NCBI GenBank assembly: GCA_009733575.1
Contig: ML769530.1
Span: 56,759 to 120,758 of the forward strand
From: Gymnopus androsaceus JB14
Taxonomy: Eukaryota; Basidiomycota; Agaricomycetes; Agaricales; Omphalotaceae
DNA: 64,000 bases
Direction: 5' to 3'
Every line of letters begins with the position of its first letter. Position 1 is the stretch's first letter. The notes below the pieces were generated by a model. The model saw only the letters and a list, made by a program, of their open reading frames with translations, did no database searches and was not told where the DNA came from. The translations under genes were made by a program, and so were the position numbers. This document shows, piece by piece, positions 1-12,472 of the stretch.

Positions 1-4
1 GGGC

Positions 5-2117
5 TTGGGCCTTGAGCTCTTCAAACATGTGTACCACATCCTGCTGATTGTGTTAGAGAGTAAGATGGAGTTTGATGGACATACATCAATGGGCTCATTT
101 GAACAAGCGTTTATGCATTCTCTCAGTCACGCATCTTCTCCTGCTTCAACTATGGAACGTCTAGAAGAGTCTGAGGTCACCATTGAACTCCAGAGTGACA
201 GAATTCATACACTAGTGAGTATAATCTTGGTCTGCAGGATTACAGACTAATTCTGTGTTTCAGGGATCAGATTGTGCAAGACTCAGCTCCGACAGGAACA
301 GAGCTTTAGCCGAGAAGGAAGATGTATTAGCAAACTCAGTGAAGCTTGCAGAGGAAGTACGTATATGGCACATCTGATTGAGTATACCGCAAGCTCACTC
401 TCTATCAGATAAAGATGGCAGCTCCGACAATTGCAAGGCAGAATGAAACCATTACCCAGTTGGTATGAAGGTTCCCTAGATTGAGAAAATACCTTTTCTC
501 ACATCTTGGCCTTAGATGAAGGATTTTAACCAAGCTCAACAAGAGAAGGTAAATCATTTCCATTCCCCAAACCAGAGGAAGCTAATATATCCTGCTAGAA
601 TCGAGCATGAAACCAAGATACAGGACTTGCGACAGTGCCTGCGGCAACAGTCGTCCCGGAATAATCAATCCTCCCCATCCTCCTCGCCTGCATCTTCTTC
701 CGCCTCATTGACTCCCTTGTCTTCAGCCCCACCTGGCCAAACACAGTCCGAAATTGGTGCAGACCCCCTCGTTGATAGCATAGTTACCCGAGTTCTACAA
801 GGGTTACTTCCGCTGCATTGACTTCTCCTACAACTCCTGCCCCGTGTCGCAAGAATATTCCTCGACCTGGAAGTCAAGCCTACAATAAGGGTATCAAAGA
901 CTCCTCATTGGCAAATCATCAGTTTGAATCAGATTGGAGGGTGCGTTTTGGTCCTCTTTTCATTGTCAGATGCTAATTGTTGCGCAGAAACTCATCTGCA
1001 GCGTGTTCATTAGCTCAACTGGTATGACTAGAATCAACAATTTTCGGAAGTATGTCCCTGTGGACTCAGCAATAGCCCAGGCGTATGAGGAGTTTGAGGG
1101 GCCCGGCCCTGAGGGTGCAATCAAACACCAATTTTTCTTTGGTCAGGGCTGGAGCAACTCCCACTGGAATCAAGAAGTTGTGTCGAATCTGGTGACACAG
1201 GTCATTAATCAACAAGCTACTTTCCGCATTCCGGGTGATTGTCTCCCATCAGAGGTGATTAAAATTTGCTTGCAGGATCACCTCAAACAAGCGCATGCCT
1301 CTTGGCAGCTTGATAAACCGCGTGTTCATGCTTCTGGTGAACGCTATGAAACCACCCAAGAATCCCACGACCGTGCTCGCTCACAAGAGAATGCTCGATC
1401 AGAAAAACTCAAGGTCAACCAACGAAAGTTCAAAGTATGTACTTTTGACAATCTCTGAGCCCAAGGCTAATAATCTATTACCTTGAAGAAACATAGCAAG
1501 CGCCTTGATACAGTGAACAAACTCCTCAAAAATCCGCACCTTTCAACCACAGATCGCGCAAAATGGAAATTTGCAAAGGAAGTTCTCATCAAACTTGGTA
1601 CAGATGGACAGTCATCGGAGCACACTGACTCGGACTTGGCACTAGTCACCTATGAGCCATTCTATCGCCATCGCATTGTTGGTCAAATTCTCCGTGAGCT
1701 GGATGAGGAGACCATTGCTCGGAAACTACGAAACGCGCATTCTAAAGGAAAGCAACGGCTCATTCCCTCGGGCAGGATTCATCGCCGGAGTAAGGAACGC
1801 AGTCACAATTCCGTTGCGCGCAAACTCCCGATTGCGCTATTTCATCGCCGGTATTTGAAGTCCCTGTCGCCGTATGACATGGAACTTCTTCAAGCAAAGA
1901 AAGACATTACATTTCCTATGCTAGAGAAGAACGGTGTGTACGATCAAGGTTCGGACTCTATGGATGAAAGTGTGAGTTGCAGTATAAATGTTCACTGCTC
2001 ATGAACTGACGCAATACTAGTGATTCGCATCTGCGGTGGGACTTGTCGCTAACACAGCTGTGCGTGGCTCTTATACGTCAGGAATTTATCACATCCGCGG
2101 CATATCCATCAGCATGA
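5..2117 (+). CDS. Multi-exon hypothetical protein, 5' end may lie outside the window
   Basis: I do not recognise the family. Readable exons are 5-214, 264-356, 409-462, 516 to about 802, about 815-940, 988-1434 and 1489-1969 or 1971. The introns at 215-263, 357-408, 463-515, 941-987 and 1435-1488 have GT-AG ends and keep the frame. The N-terminal part is charged and coiled-coil-like, a Ser/Pro-rich linker follows near 665-760, and a basic C-terminal half comes from 988 onward. Between about 776 and 815 the frame changes without an intron of normal length, so an indel or assembly error is possible. The last splice is unclear: depending on the donor chosen the protein stops just after the final intron, at 2,050 or at 2,115. 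No ATG upstream of position 5 can be judged. Confidence 0.5.
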
Positions 2118-2550
2118 AACTTGGAATATCAACCAAGCTTTCTTCACCACATTCCTCTTGGCAGAATCCTGTGCTTATCGGACATGGTATCACCTACGCT
2201 TATAGTCGAAATATCACTCACAGTATTGAATCATAAGATATATCTGTTTTAGCATACTGTATCCTTTGATAGGAAATAAAGAATATTTTTGAATAATTAT
2301 CATTGAATGAAATATTTGTTCTCCTACTATCTTTCAGCAGGGTGTAATTCACTCACGAATCTTACAAAATCGATTTGCCAGAGAATTTCGTTTCATAAGA
2401 TAACTAAGGTATCGGCAATGGTGAGAGTACGGACGATAAGCGAAAAATCCGTCGAAAATTCTTGCGTGAAGATTTTTTTCCGTTTCCGGTGTTTATCAAA
2501 GAAGAGAGACATTCTGCGCTATCTGTAGTCGAATTAGTAGATAATGCCAC
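2118..2550. other. Intergenic, no gene seen
   Basis: AT-rich spacer between two convergent genes. No coding pattern, repeat or RNA gene was recognised. It must hold the 3' ends of both neighbours. Confidence 0.5.
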
Positions 2551-5500
2551 TCATTTCGTATTTGCCTTCGCGCTCAGCTTCTCAAACAGGGCCAATTGAA
2601 TACAGTACGCCATCAACGGCACGGGCACCTTTGGACAACGAGCAGAAAACTCATAGACGGAATTAACGTGAGTGGCACCCGTCGCAACGTTGTACAAAGG
2701 TTCCTGGCATTCACTGAGGGTATTCTTGAGCGCCTCTACGATTGCAGAGGCGTCTTTATCACTTTCCAAAACTGCAAATTTGCGTCAGAAAGGTAAATGA
2801 GCGCCAAGATTTATAAAGACATCCACCTATCTGAGTGTCAGGACAAAGCAAAACGAGCTGGATCATATTCAGAACGTATAGGTGCTTGAACCCGTTGAAA
2901 TTCAAGCGTGTAGCGGCGTCTTTCACGGCAATCCATACAAAAGATGCGGGAGCTTTGGCGAGAGTAGTGAGCTGAGAGTAGCATTAACATCAGGGCGATT
3001 TATCCACAAATGGTAAACACAGATAAGCCTTACATCGGTGGCTAACGTGGTACCATTGGGATTACCATTGGGGAATACCTTGCTGAGTTCCGCTGTCATC
3101 ATGGTCTCGATGTTGTCGGTGATACCAGTTAGTTGAGATGACAGTTTAATGGCGGCTGCAGGAACTGAGGCATATTTTTCATCCAGATCCTCGGGTTTGG
3201 CCTGTCTCATCGTTTAGTAAGAGCATTCACAACTGTAGCCGGCAAGGACGTGTCTTACTGCAATATTTCCCCCGCTCGAAGCAGCTGCGTTGATGGTGGG
3301 GGCATCAGGTAATGGCCTGCAGTGGTGCAAAATTATAAACGTGAGGCAGAAGCGTCAAGTGTGATCGCTCACCCGTAATACTTCTCGAAGATCTTGTCGA
3401 GGTCCGATTTTCCGATTGTCGATTTGAGGGCTGCTTGACCTAACACAACCGCAAAGAGCCGGAAGCTAAACCGCCCAGCTGCGCTGAGGGAGGCAACGGT
3501 TCCCGAAAGGTCTGGCAAGGTTTCCCACCACGAAGCTCCAAGAGCACTCTGATGAAAGGAGAGTGCCTCGAACTCGTTGCGATACGTTTGAATAAACTTC
3601 CACAACCAGTCCGCCGAGGAAGACTGTGCGAATGCTAAAGGAGATGGTTCAGATAGCCGACTTCAGCATACGTAACGTAATCCAAGAATATGGAACGTAC
3701 AAGCAGGCTGCAGTTGACCCTCTTTCTTTATAAGGACATAGGGTTTCGGCAGACCTGTACAAAGGGACCTTAGAGTACAATAGAACAGCGATAACGAATC
3801 TCTCCTTACCAAGACCAATCACATCCAGTGCTACATCTTTACCCAGATCGACAAACGATTTGTCTAAACTAGTCAATAGACTCACTCCTATGACAAGAGG
3901 TACGGTCAGACGAGACATGGTAATTCAACTTGACGACCCACCTTGAACAAGATCATAGAAATCGCTCAGAGCCGGGCGGCGTGCAGGTCGCTGACCTATC
4001 GTATCATTGTGGTACTTCTTTGTTTGCCCCTGAGAGAAGAATCCCTGCAGGTCCCCTAGAGCAATTCATTAGGTGCGAGCCACGGCACAGGACAGAAGCA
4101 AGCTCACCGATGCCAACGACGAAGTAATCTGAAAACGCGCTAAAGCTCGCCTCCGCCTTCTCTTTTGCACGCTTCAGTCGATCGGCAGAAGTCTCCCTCG
4201 ATGGGTCCCGCGCTTTTTGCGTCTTTTGAAGGACTTCGAGCGTGTCGAGTAAACGAATATTCCATGCTTGCGCATTATCGATCCCTTGACGGAGAGCCTA
4301 AAGAGAAGCAGAGAGAGAAAAAATGTCGACAACAATCAGAATCCCCAAAGAAGTAATCACATGCCACTAACGTCTTCCGGTATGCTATCGTCTTGAAGGC
4401 GCTCTCTCAAGTTTGCGGCATCGATTTTCACCTGTGATGCGTAAATTGTCGATCCTCACCGAAAGTGATGACTCACGTCTTTGAAAACAGTAAGACTCCT
4501 TTGCAACCGCGTACCCAGTCTCTCGAGAAGCTTGACCGACTCTCCCAGGATGTTCGCGCATCCAGCGACCTCAGGCTGCTTCTCCACAAGCTGTTTCAAT
4601 TCCAGTCGCTTGTTGTCCAGCTTGCGTTGGTTTTCGGCAATGCCTTGTAAGGCCTCATTCAACTCGATGAGCTCTTTCCCATACTGGAACTCCGCATACT
4701 GAAGGCAAAGTCAGTTATGAGGTAGCAGAGAAGCGTTAGAAAAGCTCACGAAGATTTGAAGCACAGCGAGAGGAGCGGCCGATGCTACAGCACCAGAGAC
4801 AGAAGGAGGACTCGACGTCGTCTTGGTGTTTGTTTCAGTTTGTGTCGCACGGCCCTCTGCGATAGGCCCGGAGGCCCCACGGCCTGGTGCAGGAAGTGCC
4901 GGTGCATTTCCTCCAGCATTCCCACCACCTTGACCTGAACGTTCAAGGACAAAGTGCCGGTCGACGGTTTTCGTATCCGTGACTGTTTCTTCCTTCCCCT
5001 CCTTAATCTTGCCCGCACCTTCCTTGACACCGTCCTTGAGCGCCTTGAAACTGTCATCGACAATTTGCAGAATGCTAGGGTCATGCTTCGCGGCCTGACG
5101 CAAGTGAGGAACATATATTTAAAAAATGAGTTGAGGTAGAGAACGTGGAACGCGCGTACCTTTGCCTTCCACCTGTAATTATAAAAGCAGACAAAAGTGG
5201 TTAGCTGAAGTCCTGTTGGAATTCTTTTGAAGCATAGGACGAACTTGGCTATTTCTCCTTCAGTTTCAATGATCTCTTTCGCAAGGGCATCCTCCTGCTT
5301 GGTCAATTGCAGACCCATGAGGTCACAGAGAGACTTGACTTCTTTGGACAGTTTTCCAAGCTCTTCGATAGAGCTTTGGAAGCGCTGGGGAATCTTGAGG
5401 GCGTCATCTTCGCCGTCCAGCTTGCGCTGAAAGGAGGGGTGTTTCAGAGGAATGATGCTGGAGAAATCGAGGAACGTCCCCTACATCGACCATATATTTC

Positions 5501-6076
5501 AGTGCCGTATCCTTCTCCTGGAGCGTGACTGATGATTTGATCATCCTAGGTAAAACAACGCGGATGTAATCTGGACGTTTGTCAATGTCGGAAAAGAGGC
5601 ACCTTGACAAGTGCAAAATGAGCTTACCTTGGGTATATTTGACACCAACTCCCGCAGCCTTCTGAATCATGAGAAGCGTATCCGTGTAATCCTTAAGACA
5701 TAGAGATGAGCGACTCGGATTTGATCAAGTCCTCGAGACTTTACTTACGTTCTTGACCTTGAGCATTCTAGCAGCAAAGATAGGACGTTTGCCGTCAGGA
5801 TAGGCGACCTTCTCGCCAAAATTCATGCTGTCCAACGTGACGACCTTCTGGTGCGTTACATCAAGGTTTTCCCCGACGACAAAGAGTTGATCGGTGAGGT
5901 CGGCGACTTCCAGATAGACGAAAGCACCAAAGTCTCCCCGAAGACGATCTGCACCTGACTTTGCCACCTGATTGAGATTAGTTTAGTTTTTGCCTTTGGA
6001 TTTATTGCTCCATGAGTCATTCACCTCGGCATCGTCGCGTTTGGTATCTGGAGAAGGCTTGCTCTGTTGCAGGCAT
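2551..6076 (-). CDS. Large multi-exon gene for a mainly alpha-helical protein of unknown function
   Basis: Coding segments run on the minus strand from near 6,076 to the TGA at 2,551-2,553, separated by about a dozen introns of 50-75 bases. Clear blocks lie near 5,752-5,960 (contains FAARMLKVKN), 5,230-5,430 (charged helix ending KEIIETEGEIAKF), 4,760-5,100 (Lys-rich helix, then Gly/Ala/Pro-rich linker and a short hydrophobic AVASAAPLAVL), 4,480-4,660 (heptad-like helix), 3,370-3,600, 2,990-3,200 and 2,560-2,770. The ATG at 3,918 looks like a gene start but lies inside a good intron (GTGGGT donor, CTGAC branch, TCATAG acceptor), so I read one gene, not two. The start is uncertain; ATG 6,076 is a guess. 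Its helical make-up and its head-to-head position with the next gene suggest a functional pair, but no family is assigned. Confidence 0.5.
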
Positions 6077-6737
6077 AGTGGTAAAACGAAAAGATTCGAA
6101 GTCGAAACCGGTGAAGGAGTTGAGCTCAGTTGTCGTATTTATAAGTCGGCCTTGGTGACCTTGATAATAATGGTACTTTCGGCAGTCCGAGAGCAGGTGA
6201 GGAACTTGTAGAACATCCCCAGTCAGAAATACACGAGGAAGTCACATTCGCATTCCATGATCGAGCTATATTGTCGTATCCAATCATGTTATTCGTTCAG
6301 ATTGGAGTGAGTTGCTGTGGCCATAATTCTTCCATAATGCCGGCTATGAAGTTAAGCAATGCCCCATTTGATTTGAGCTCTTCTACTCGGAGATGAGCGA
6401 TTAAGAAAGTTTGGTAAGTCCCCTAAATAATTTGGTGGACCCATGTGGTTGTTATCGGTCCGAGAGGAGGCGAGGGGGAGTTAGTTGTGCTGTCTAGACT
6501 CCGAAGGGTCTTGAATTGATCCTGTGGCCATTCAGCGAACTAGGTAGTCCGTGCTTGGCCCATCGATGTGTCGCTCAGGATAGAATTCCATGCAACATGT
6601 CACTGTCAGGCTTGAACGTGATTTATGATGAATAACCGGCATTTGGTGGAATCTAAAGTGATCATCAACATGTTTATATTGAACTCTTATTTTTGTCCAC
6701 TGTATTCTCATCATTTCGACGTCCTGTTCTCTTCGAC
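6077..6737. promoter_or_regulatory. Divergent intergenic region between two helical-protein genes
   Basis: This 660-base spacer separates the starts of the minus-strand gene and the plus-strand gene, so it probably holds both promoters. Part of it near 6,080-6,210 may be 5' UTR or a further 5' exon of the minus-strand gene. No defined operator was recognised. Confidence 0.35.
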
Positions 6738-8181
6738 ATGTACCCTCACGAGGCTCTCATTCTCACTTTCGCGCAGAACAGAACTGCCAATCTAGATGCA
6801 CAGACTGAGGATGGGGTGTACAAACAGTTCGACTCCGCAAGCGACAAGAACTTTGAAGACAATATGCGAATTGTCACGCAGAATGTCATGGAGATTGACG
6901 ATTACATGAGACACGTCTGGCAGATCCTCTTGTGTGCTGACCAGGAAATCTTCCATAATGAATCACCATTCCTAATGCAGTGGCGTCAACTTCACGAGGT
7001 CAGCAAAATATCTCCACTCATTCAGGGCAGAACGATCCAACGCACCGCTGCAGAGATTTCGGTTCGCTCTTCGACAATCGCGAGATCTGTCTATTCGCTT
7101 GGCCAGAAAAATTAGAGGTTCGTCTTCAACCAACTTTATCGCTCTATGTAATGCTCAGTATTTTGCTCAGTGTTCTATCAAGACGTACTGCCCCTATTTG
7201 AGGCTGAGAACGGCGACATTCCCGTAGAAGTGAAGGTGGAAGCTTTCAGGCGCTTCGCCGACGTACTTATTTCCTATCCCGTCGTTGAATGACATTACTC
7301 ATAGCCAGCCACGTTTATCTAGGCTGATGATGCCGCTGGTGTCAATCGAAGCATGATAGAGGACCAAGAAGCCTGTGAAAAGCTCGGAAGAGACTTCGAT
7401 GACTTGCGTATTGACATTGCCTCCTTTGCCGGCTCCCTCGAGGGCTCCCTCAGAAGGTCGGACGAGGATTTCGAATCGAGAATCCGGGATCTCAAGAGAT
7501 CAATGCAACAGGTCGATGAGGCCTTTCGCCGGAGCCAGAATCCAGTAGGTCTAGTAACTCTATCTCCTCGATTCTGTTGACGAATGGGCTTGGCCCATTT
7601 CAGTTTGAGTTGTTAGCAGCATTGTTCGCTGGGGCCCGTAGTTCACGAGGTAGGACCTCATCGAGTTCATTCACACAAAAACTCATCAATAATGGCCTCT
7701 TCTTCAGAGCTCCTTGAAGAAAAATTCCGTTACCTAGACAGGGAGTTAGGGGATATAGCTCGTCTTCATGACAACATCGAGCATCTACTCCGGGATGGCA
7801 TGCCGATGATTCACGTAGAAGTAGACAGGATCGGCACCAAGATGAAGGTGTTGGTTGAAATCTGGGCTTATGTAAGTAGCACTTGAAGTAAATCTTCACG
7901 TAAAAACACTTAAAATGAATAGCTTCGAGCTCAAGCGCAAGAGGCTCAGCTTAACATGGGGCAATCCATGAGCGATGAGTTGCCCGATTTTGTAAGTCCA
8001 CTACTCTTTCCCGCTCGATTTATCCCAGAAATTGATTTCCTTGTTCACACAATTCATCAATCAATAGTTGCGCCCCGATATTGTCGAGCAGACGAAGATT
8101 GGCTACCTCAAGCTCTACATCTGCGTCGAGCAATATGCGACCAACATCGAACCCATCTTTGAGCGTGATTTCAATGTGTAA
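6738..8181 (+). CDS. Alpha-helical protein, paralogue of the gene at 13,463-15,179
   Basis: The start is ATG 6,738, the first in the open frame, and the stop is TAA 8,179-8,181. The gene has about eight exons with short GT-AG introns, for example donors at 6,999 and 7,116. The protein is acidic and almost wholly helical. A segment near 7,353-7,540 reads as a long coiled coil (SRIRDLKRSMQQVDEAF), and a very short hydrophobic stretch (LLAALFAGA) follows at about 7,610-7,640. The last exons contain KVLVEIWAY, then RAQAQEAQ, then KLYICVEQYA. The minus-strand gene at 13.5-15.2 kb has LKEIWSY, RSQAQEAR and KLHICVKMYA in the same order, which shows common descent. Compared with that gene the membrane-hairpin region is strongly reduced. 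A relation to alpha-helical pore-forming proteins is inferred from architecture only. Confidence 0.6.
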
Positions 8182-9504
8182 TAGTATAGGATTGTTAAAT
8201 CAGCGAATATGAGTTTGATTCTACGGCGCGATACACAATATTTCGCTGGAACTTGGAAGTGAGGGTTAGCTATCCATACGCCATTTCATGCGATTGATCA
8301 TCCAACACCTTGCGACTTCTTGCTAGCAATCAACGTTCAGCCTTCTTTACAGTGTACACTGCAGTACTAGTATGAGACCGGCAGAGACATAGGTAGAGGT
8401 ATATATGCTGCGATCTACGAGCCATAAATCGAATCATCGACGCGCCTGCTCTGGGCTTCACTGAACGCCACAAGGATAAATCTTGCAGCTGGAAAACGTT
8501 CTGAGATACTGTAGATTAGATTGACGTAGTGCCACACTGTAAGGGCTCACTTACCTTGCGCTTTCTTCTGTACCATCATCATTGGTGTATGAACAACAGT
8601 CTATGTTTACAGTACATTTTCTCCTTCATATATGGTGTCCCACCTTTCTTTAGTACTTCAGTATGAGATATATGTCTTGTTTTAATCCCAACTGTGCAAA
8701 CCAGATACCAGTGAGACTACTTTGCAAAGGAAAGAGTGTTCCTCACAATAGGGGGCTTTGGTACCAAATAGTAAGTCTTTTGGGTGGTGTGCTTGCCTCA
8801 TATATACTGACTTGGTTCAATAGTGTTTTGTTTGTAACTCGTTCTGCTGGATTCACATTGCAATGCAACAAATTTCCTTCAAGTAGACATGCTCCTGACA
8901 CAAGACGTCTAGGGCTTACCACTGTGTCTGTGTACCCACGGTTCACGGTCACCATGACAGAACAGTACCCATCCTATGAGACCTCCTTTGGATACTGTTT
9001 TTTAATGTCCATGAACAGTCAACACAGTCATGACATGGTACCCAAAATGTTGTAGCCAAGAATCACTTTTCCTAAGTCTATTTGGACCTTACCCAGCTGA
9101 AAAGTGGCCAGAAGAATAAATTATATGCACTCATTTTTATTTGTAGGGAGAAACAAGAGCTTTAATGTGTGCCAAGTCTTGCCGAGATGTATTTGATCCT
9201 GAACTAAGTTAAATCAGTGCATATACTGCCCTATAATCTCATTTTCCTGCCATACCAAATCCTGCACTGTATCCCAGCAAGCTATTAAAGAACAACTTCT
9301 TGGTAAAAATGTGCATGTTTGAAGAGGGAGATTGGGTGGAGTTGCTGCTGGAGGATGTATTGAGGGATAGAGCAACAAAATCTTCTTTTTGACATGCATG
9401 CTAAGGTAGACTAGGGCAAGAACTTGAGAAAGAAGTAGATTTGGTAGATGAGCAAGGGCCCTGGCTGCTTGAGCAAGTGTAACCATTGGCGGTGAAAGTC
9501 AAAT
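8182..9504. other. Non-coding stretch, no gene recognised
   Basis: Several open frames occur, the longest at 8,663-9,055, but none shows a family motif, sensible introns or codon pattern. I see no repeat pairing with the rest of the window. Confidence 0.4.
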
Positions 9505-9586
9505 GTTGGCTTGTGACAAAAAAGGAAAGAGATTTCCTGATCCAATTGAGTCAGGAAATCTCCTTCCTTTTTCATCACAAGCCAAC
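9505..9586. repeat. Hairpin-forming inverted repeat
   Basis: The arm beginning GTTGGCTTGTGAC at 9,505 is repeated in reverse complement ending GTCACAAGCCAAC-like at 9,586, with a centre near 9,546 and a few mismatches. Arms are about 38 bases. This looks like a miniature foldback element or its remnant. Confidence 0.6.
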
Positions 9587-10159
9587 AAGCGCTAATCTCA
9601 TACTTTAGCACTCACCGGTGCCTAACTGGCTTCTCAGTCCCAAAACCCCAAACAGACCATCTACTAATAGTGAGCATAAAACAACTCAGTTTCTGACCTA
9701 TTCACTGACTCGGACTGATGTAGGCTCAGACTCAGACTCGGACTGGTAGTTTGGACTTGGACCCAGACTCAGACTCCTGACTTCCGGCGCAACCTGCAGT
9801 TCATAAGCCGGCTTGGCGCCAGCTTCAGGGTTTTTTTTTTCTTTTGAAGCTTTTGCTTCCTTCCTTTCCTCAATGCTCTTGACAAAATCCGACAAAGTCC
9901 AATACACTTCTTTGACTGACCCTTCTGTACTTGAAACTGGAGGGTGCATGGTCATTCTCTCATTCTCTCTGCAACTCAATCCCAACAAAGATGCAAAATT
10001 ATTACTTTTTCTGTTTCCGAAGGCTATGCTTAACTATCAGAGTGCTGCACTAGACAGAGGCGGTGACAACAACGAGGATGTATATGCTATCAATGTATGC
10101 GTTTCTTGCTTCTTATTATACTATCTAAATTCCAGGATTTCTAGTTCAACCCGGAACGC
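9587..10159. other. Low-complexity and unassigned sequence
   Basis: Contains a degenerate GACTCG/GACTCA microsatellite near 9,700-9,790. A minus-strand open frame (9,698-9,988) has a charged segment but no recognisable family. Nothing else is supported. Confidence 0.35.
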
Positions 10160-10685
10160 TTCCATGACACATCCCGAATGATATTCTGGCCTAAATCCGG
10201 TGCTGATATTTCTATGATCAGTTGATTCGGTGTCGGTTTCTACTCTGCCTACCTTGCTGCCAAGTTTGCAGATTATTTCTAAGCACAACAATGATGAGCA
10301 CTACAACTGGAAGCTGGTGGTACTTTCACCATCACTCAAACCTCCTCTTAGCCGTGAATCCATCTAGCTTACATATTTTATTAGAAGGTTATTCTAACCA
10401 ATCGGGACGCATAACCCCAACGACATCACCACTGAAGAGTATGCCACGTTCTGCAAGAAGCTGTGAAGTCCTTTTCTGTCGAAGCTCAACTCAAGTTCAA
10501 AGCTATCTTCTTCATTCTCAAATGGTGCATACTACTTTCGCATTGCTGCTGACTTGTGTTGCTTATCCTTTTTCTAGTGCACCTTTTGATCTCTTCAAGT
10601 TGAAAAATTTAAATTTTCCGAAAAATGTGCGCAACATCAACCTCTTTGTTTGTGGTGTGCTCATCATGGATGTAGCTGTAAGTGC
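10160..10685 (+). pseudogene. Decayed Hsp90 gene fragment
   Basis: Pieces of the cytosolic Hsp90 chaperone can be read in order but in different frames. They are SGADISMI then FGVGFYSAYLAAKFADYF near 10,196-10,262 (N-terminal ATPase domain), ISKHNNDEHYNW, AGGTFTIT, then NPNDITTEEYATFCKKL near 10,415, FSVEAQLKFKAIFF near 10,475-10,515, and APFDLF...VLIMD near 10,580-10,675 (middle domain). Frameshifts and stops (TGA after SMIS, TAA after ADYF) separate them. An intron of normal form remains between about 10,523 and 10,576 (GTGCAT donor, GCTGAC branch, TTTCTAG acceptor), so this is a decayed genomic copy rather than a processed retrocopy. The C-terminal part and the start are missing. Confidence 0.8.
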
Positions 10686-10960
10686 ATCATTAAATCGATC
10701 GGATAAATGAGAACTGTATTCTGCACTCACACCTTCGATGCTCCATACGAGACAGGTCCGCCACTTCAATGAGAAGGTTCAAAACTAAGGCAGATGAATG
10801 AATGTGAGATGGCGGTCACAAATTGGTTGCATAAACATGTCCTTTCGAATATGACTGGAAGCCAGCTGTAAGCCGACCCCGCAGCCAAGCCAGCTTACTT
10901 CAGCTCAAGAGCCGGTTAGCTGCCCAAGCTGGCTACCGGCTAGCCGAGCCACGGCAACAC
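10686..10960. other. Unassigned spacer with possible hAT-type terminus
   Basis: The stretch 10,860-10,957 is rich in AGCCGG/GGCTAG words and ends GGCAACACTA, the reverse complement of TAGTGTTGCC. A similar end occurs at about 12,050. These look like right ends of small hAT-type MITEs, but no matching left end was found. Confidence 0.3.
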
Positions 10961-11231
10961 TAGTGAAACATGCAATTTCAATCATATTTTTATATGGAAG
11001 AAAATACTACATTCAGTATGTGAATCAAGCCCCCTGAACTCTAGATTTTCAGGAGTCATATCATCTGTACTGAATTGTGGGCCAAATCGTCCCTTTTCAG
11101 TCAGAGTTTCCACCTGGCTGAATATCTGTATTTCAGTCTGGCTTTTGGTGTCATTGAAACATAGACCGATTGTTTGCATATCAGTCCAAAAATCTGCTGA
11201 GTAGATTTTTGTTACTTTCCGGTGTGCGGAG
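10961..11231. repeat. Foldback-arm repeat, copy 1
   Basis: This 270-base segment matches, with about one difference every 8-10 bases, the right arm at about 13,025-13,283 in the same orientation and the left arm at 12,473-12,738 in opposite orientation. It ends in CTTTCCGGTGTGCG like the right arm. Together with the inverted copy it could also be read as a 1.8-kb element bounded by long inverted repeats. Confidence 0.65.
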
Positions 11232-12472
11232 AGGAGGAAAATGATGTGTGGAACAGTATTCCATAGTTTACATGCAATCAATGTAATTCAAGAGGGTCTG
11301 TATTTTGGAAAAACAGACTGGATGTCAAATTTTTTTATTTTGGGCTCAGAGCTCAGACTAACTAACTACATAATTATTCCCATGGCCCATATATGGTATA
11401 CCATGATAAAATATGTCTTCAATATACATTCTACTGACCTTTCTTGCTAGTACAGACCTCACATAACCATGTTTTTGTATGGAAATGTACTCCAACACAG
11501 GACATGTGATACTGGAAGACCCTTCAGCTAAAGAACATCTGTGAAATGAATTATGTACTCACCCAAACTGTTTCACTTTTTGTTGTGACAGGAAACAGCA
11601 ATTTTTGCTTCCATCATGCAGATGGCTTAGCATGTTTGGGTGAAAGTTTGAGTTGAAAAAAACTTTTATTTGATGCTATGCTACAAAGTAAAGCTTTTAC
11701 TCATAATATGTAAGTGGCAAGCTCAAGAAGAGCTCAAAATGCAACCGGAGGCAGCCAAATCTAGTCATTATCCGGGGTGTTAAAAAAACTCTGGTCTGAC
11801 GGCCGGACTAACAAACCTACCCCTGGTCCAGCATTCAAAAATACAGACCCCCTTGATGTACTAGTATGCAATGAGGACTTGTTTGTTTGTTGGTAGGTTG
11901 GTGTTGGAGTTGTGGCTAACTGACTCTGGAGCGGTTACCAAGTGGAGCTGTTACTAGGAAACGGCTTGGCTCAGCTCCAAAGTCATATTCAATCTGGCTC
12001 CGTCAAAAGCCGAGCAATAGCAAGCAATAGCAAGCGGTCGGCAACACTATTCAGAAATGTGATTGAGGGTGGGGCTTTCAATATTGACAGAAGTTACTTC
12101 AGACAGTAAGTTATATGTGTGCTATCTACACCTGGCTACTTTTGCTAGAGAACAGGTGAGCAAGGAGCAGGTTGTCGACATGCATTGCAGCAAGAGATAT
12201 GGTTCAGCTTCTCAGTTGAAATAGATACCCAGTGGCCACATGATGTGATTAGATAAGATTACAGCATGAAGTGACAAGACAGAGCCTTGCCCCTTGGTTA
12301 ATGTTTTTTTTGTTCAACTTGAAGCTCCCTCGCACCTTCCAGTAGCAGCAACATTGAGGATACAAAGCAAATATGAAGTTAATGTTGTAGTACTACAACC
12401 TAATGACTGTTTTATTACTATAGGAAATTGAAAAACAATTGGCTGAAACCTAGTAGCCCAATCAACAATGAC
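11232..12472. other. AT-rich sequence without recognised gene
   Basis: Lies between inverted copies of the foldback arm. No coding family was recognised on either strand. A GGCAACACTA hAT-like end lies near 12,050. Confidence 0.4.

Noticed and set aside
3649..3918. Separate gene starting at ATG 3,918 with a signal-peptide-like start
   Set aside because: The ATG lies within a well-formed intron (GTGGGT donor at about 3,942, CTGAC branch, TCATAG acceptor), and coding sequence continues on both sides.
8663..9055. 130-codon open frame as a gene
   Set aside because: No domain, no plausible splice context, and hydrophobic or Cys content typical of chance frames.
10220..10710. Novel 162-codon membrane-like protein
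   Set aside because: It is an out-of-frame reading of the decayed Hsp90 copy.
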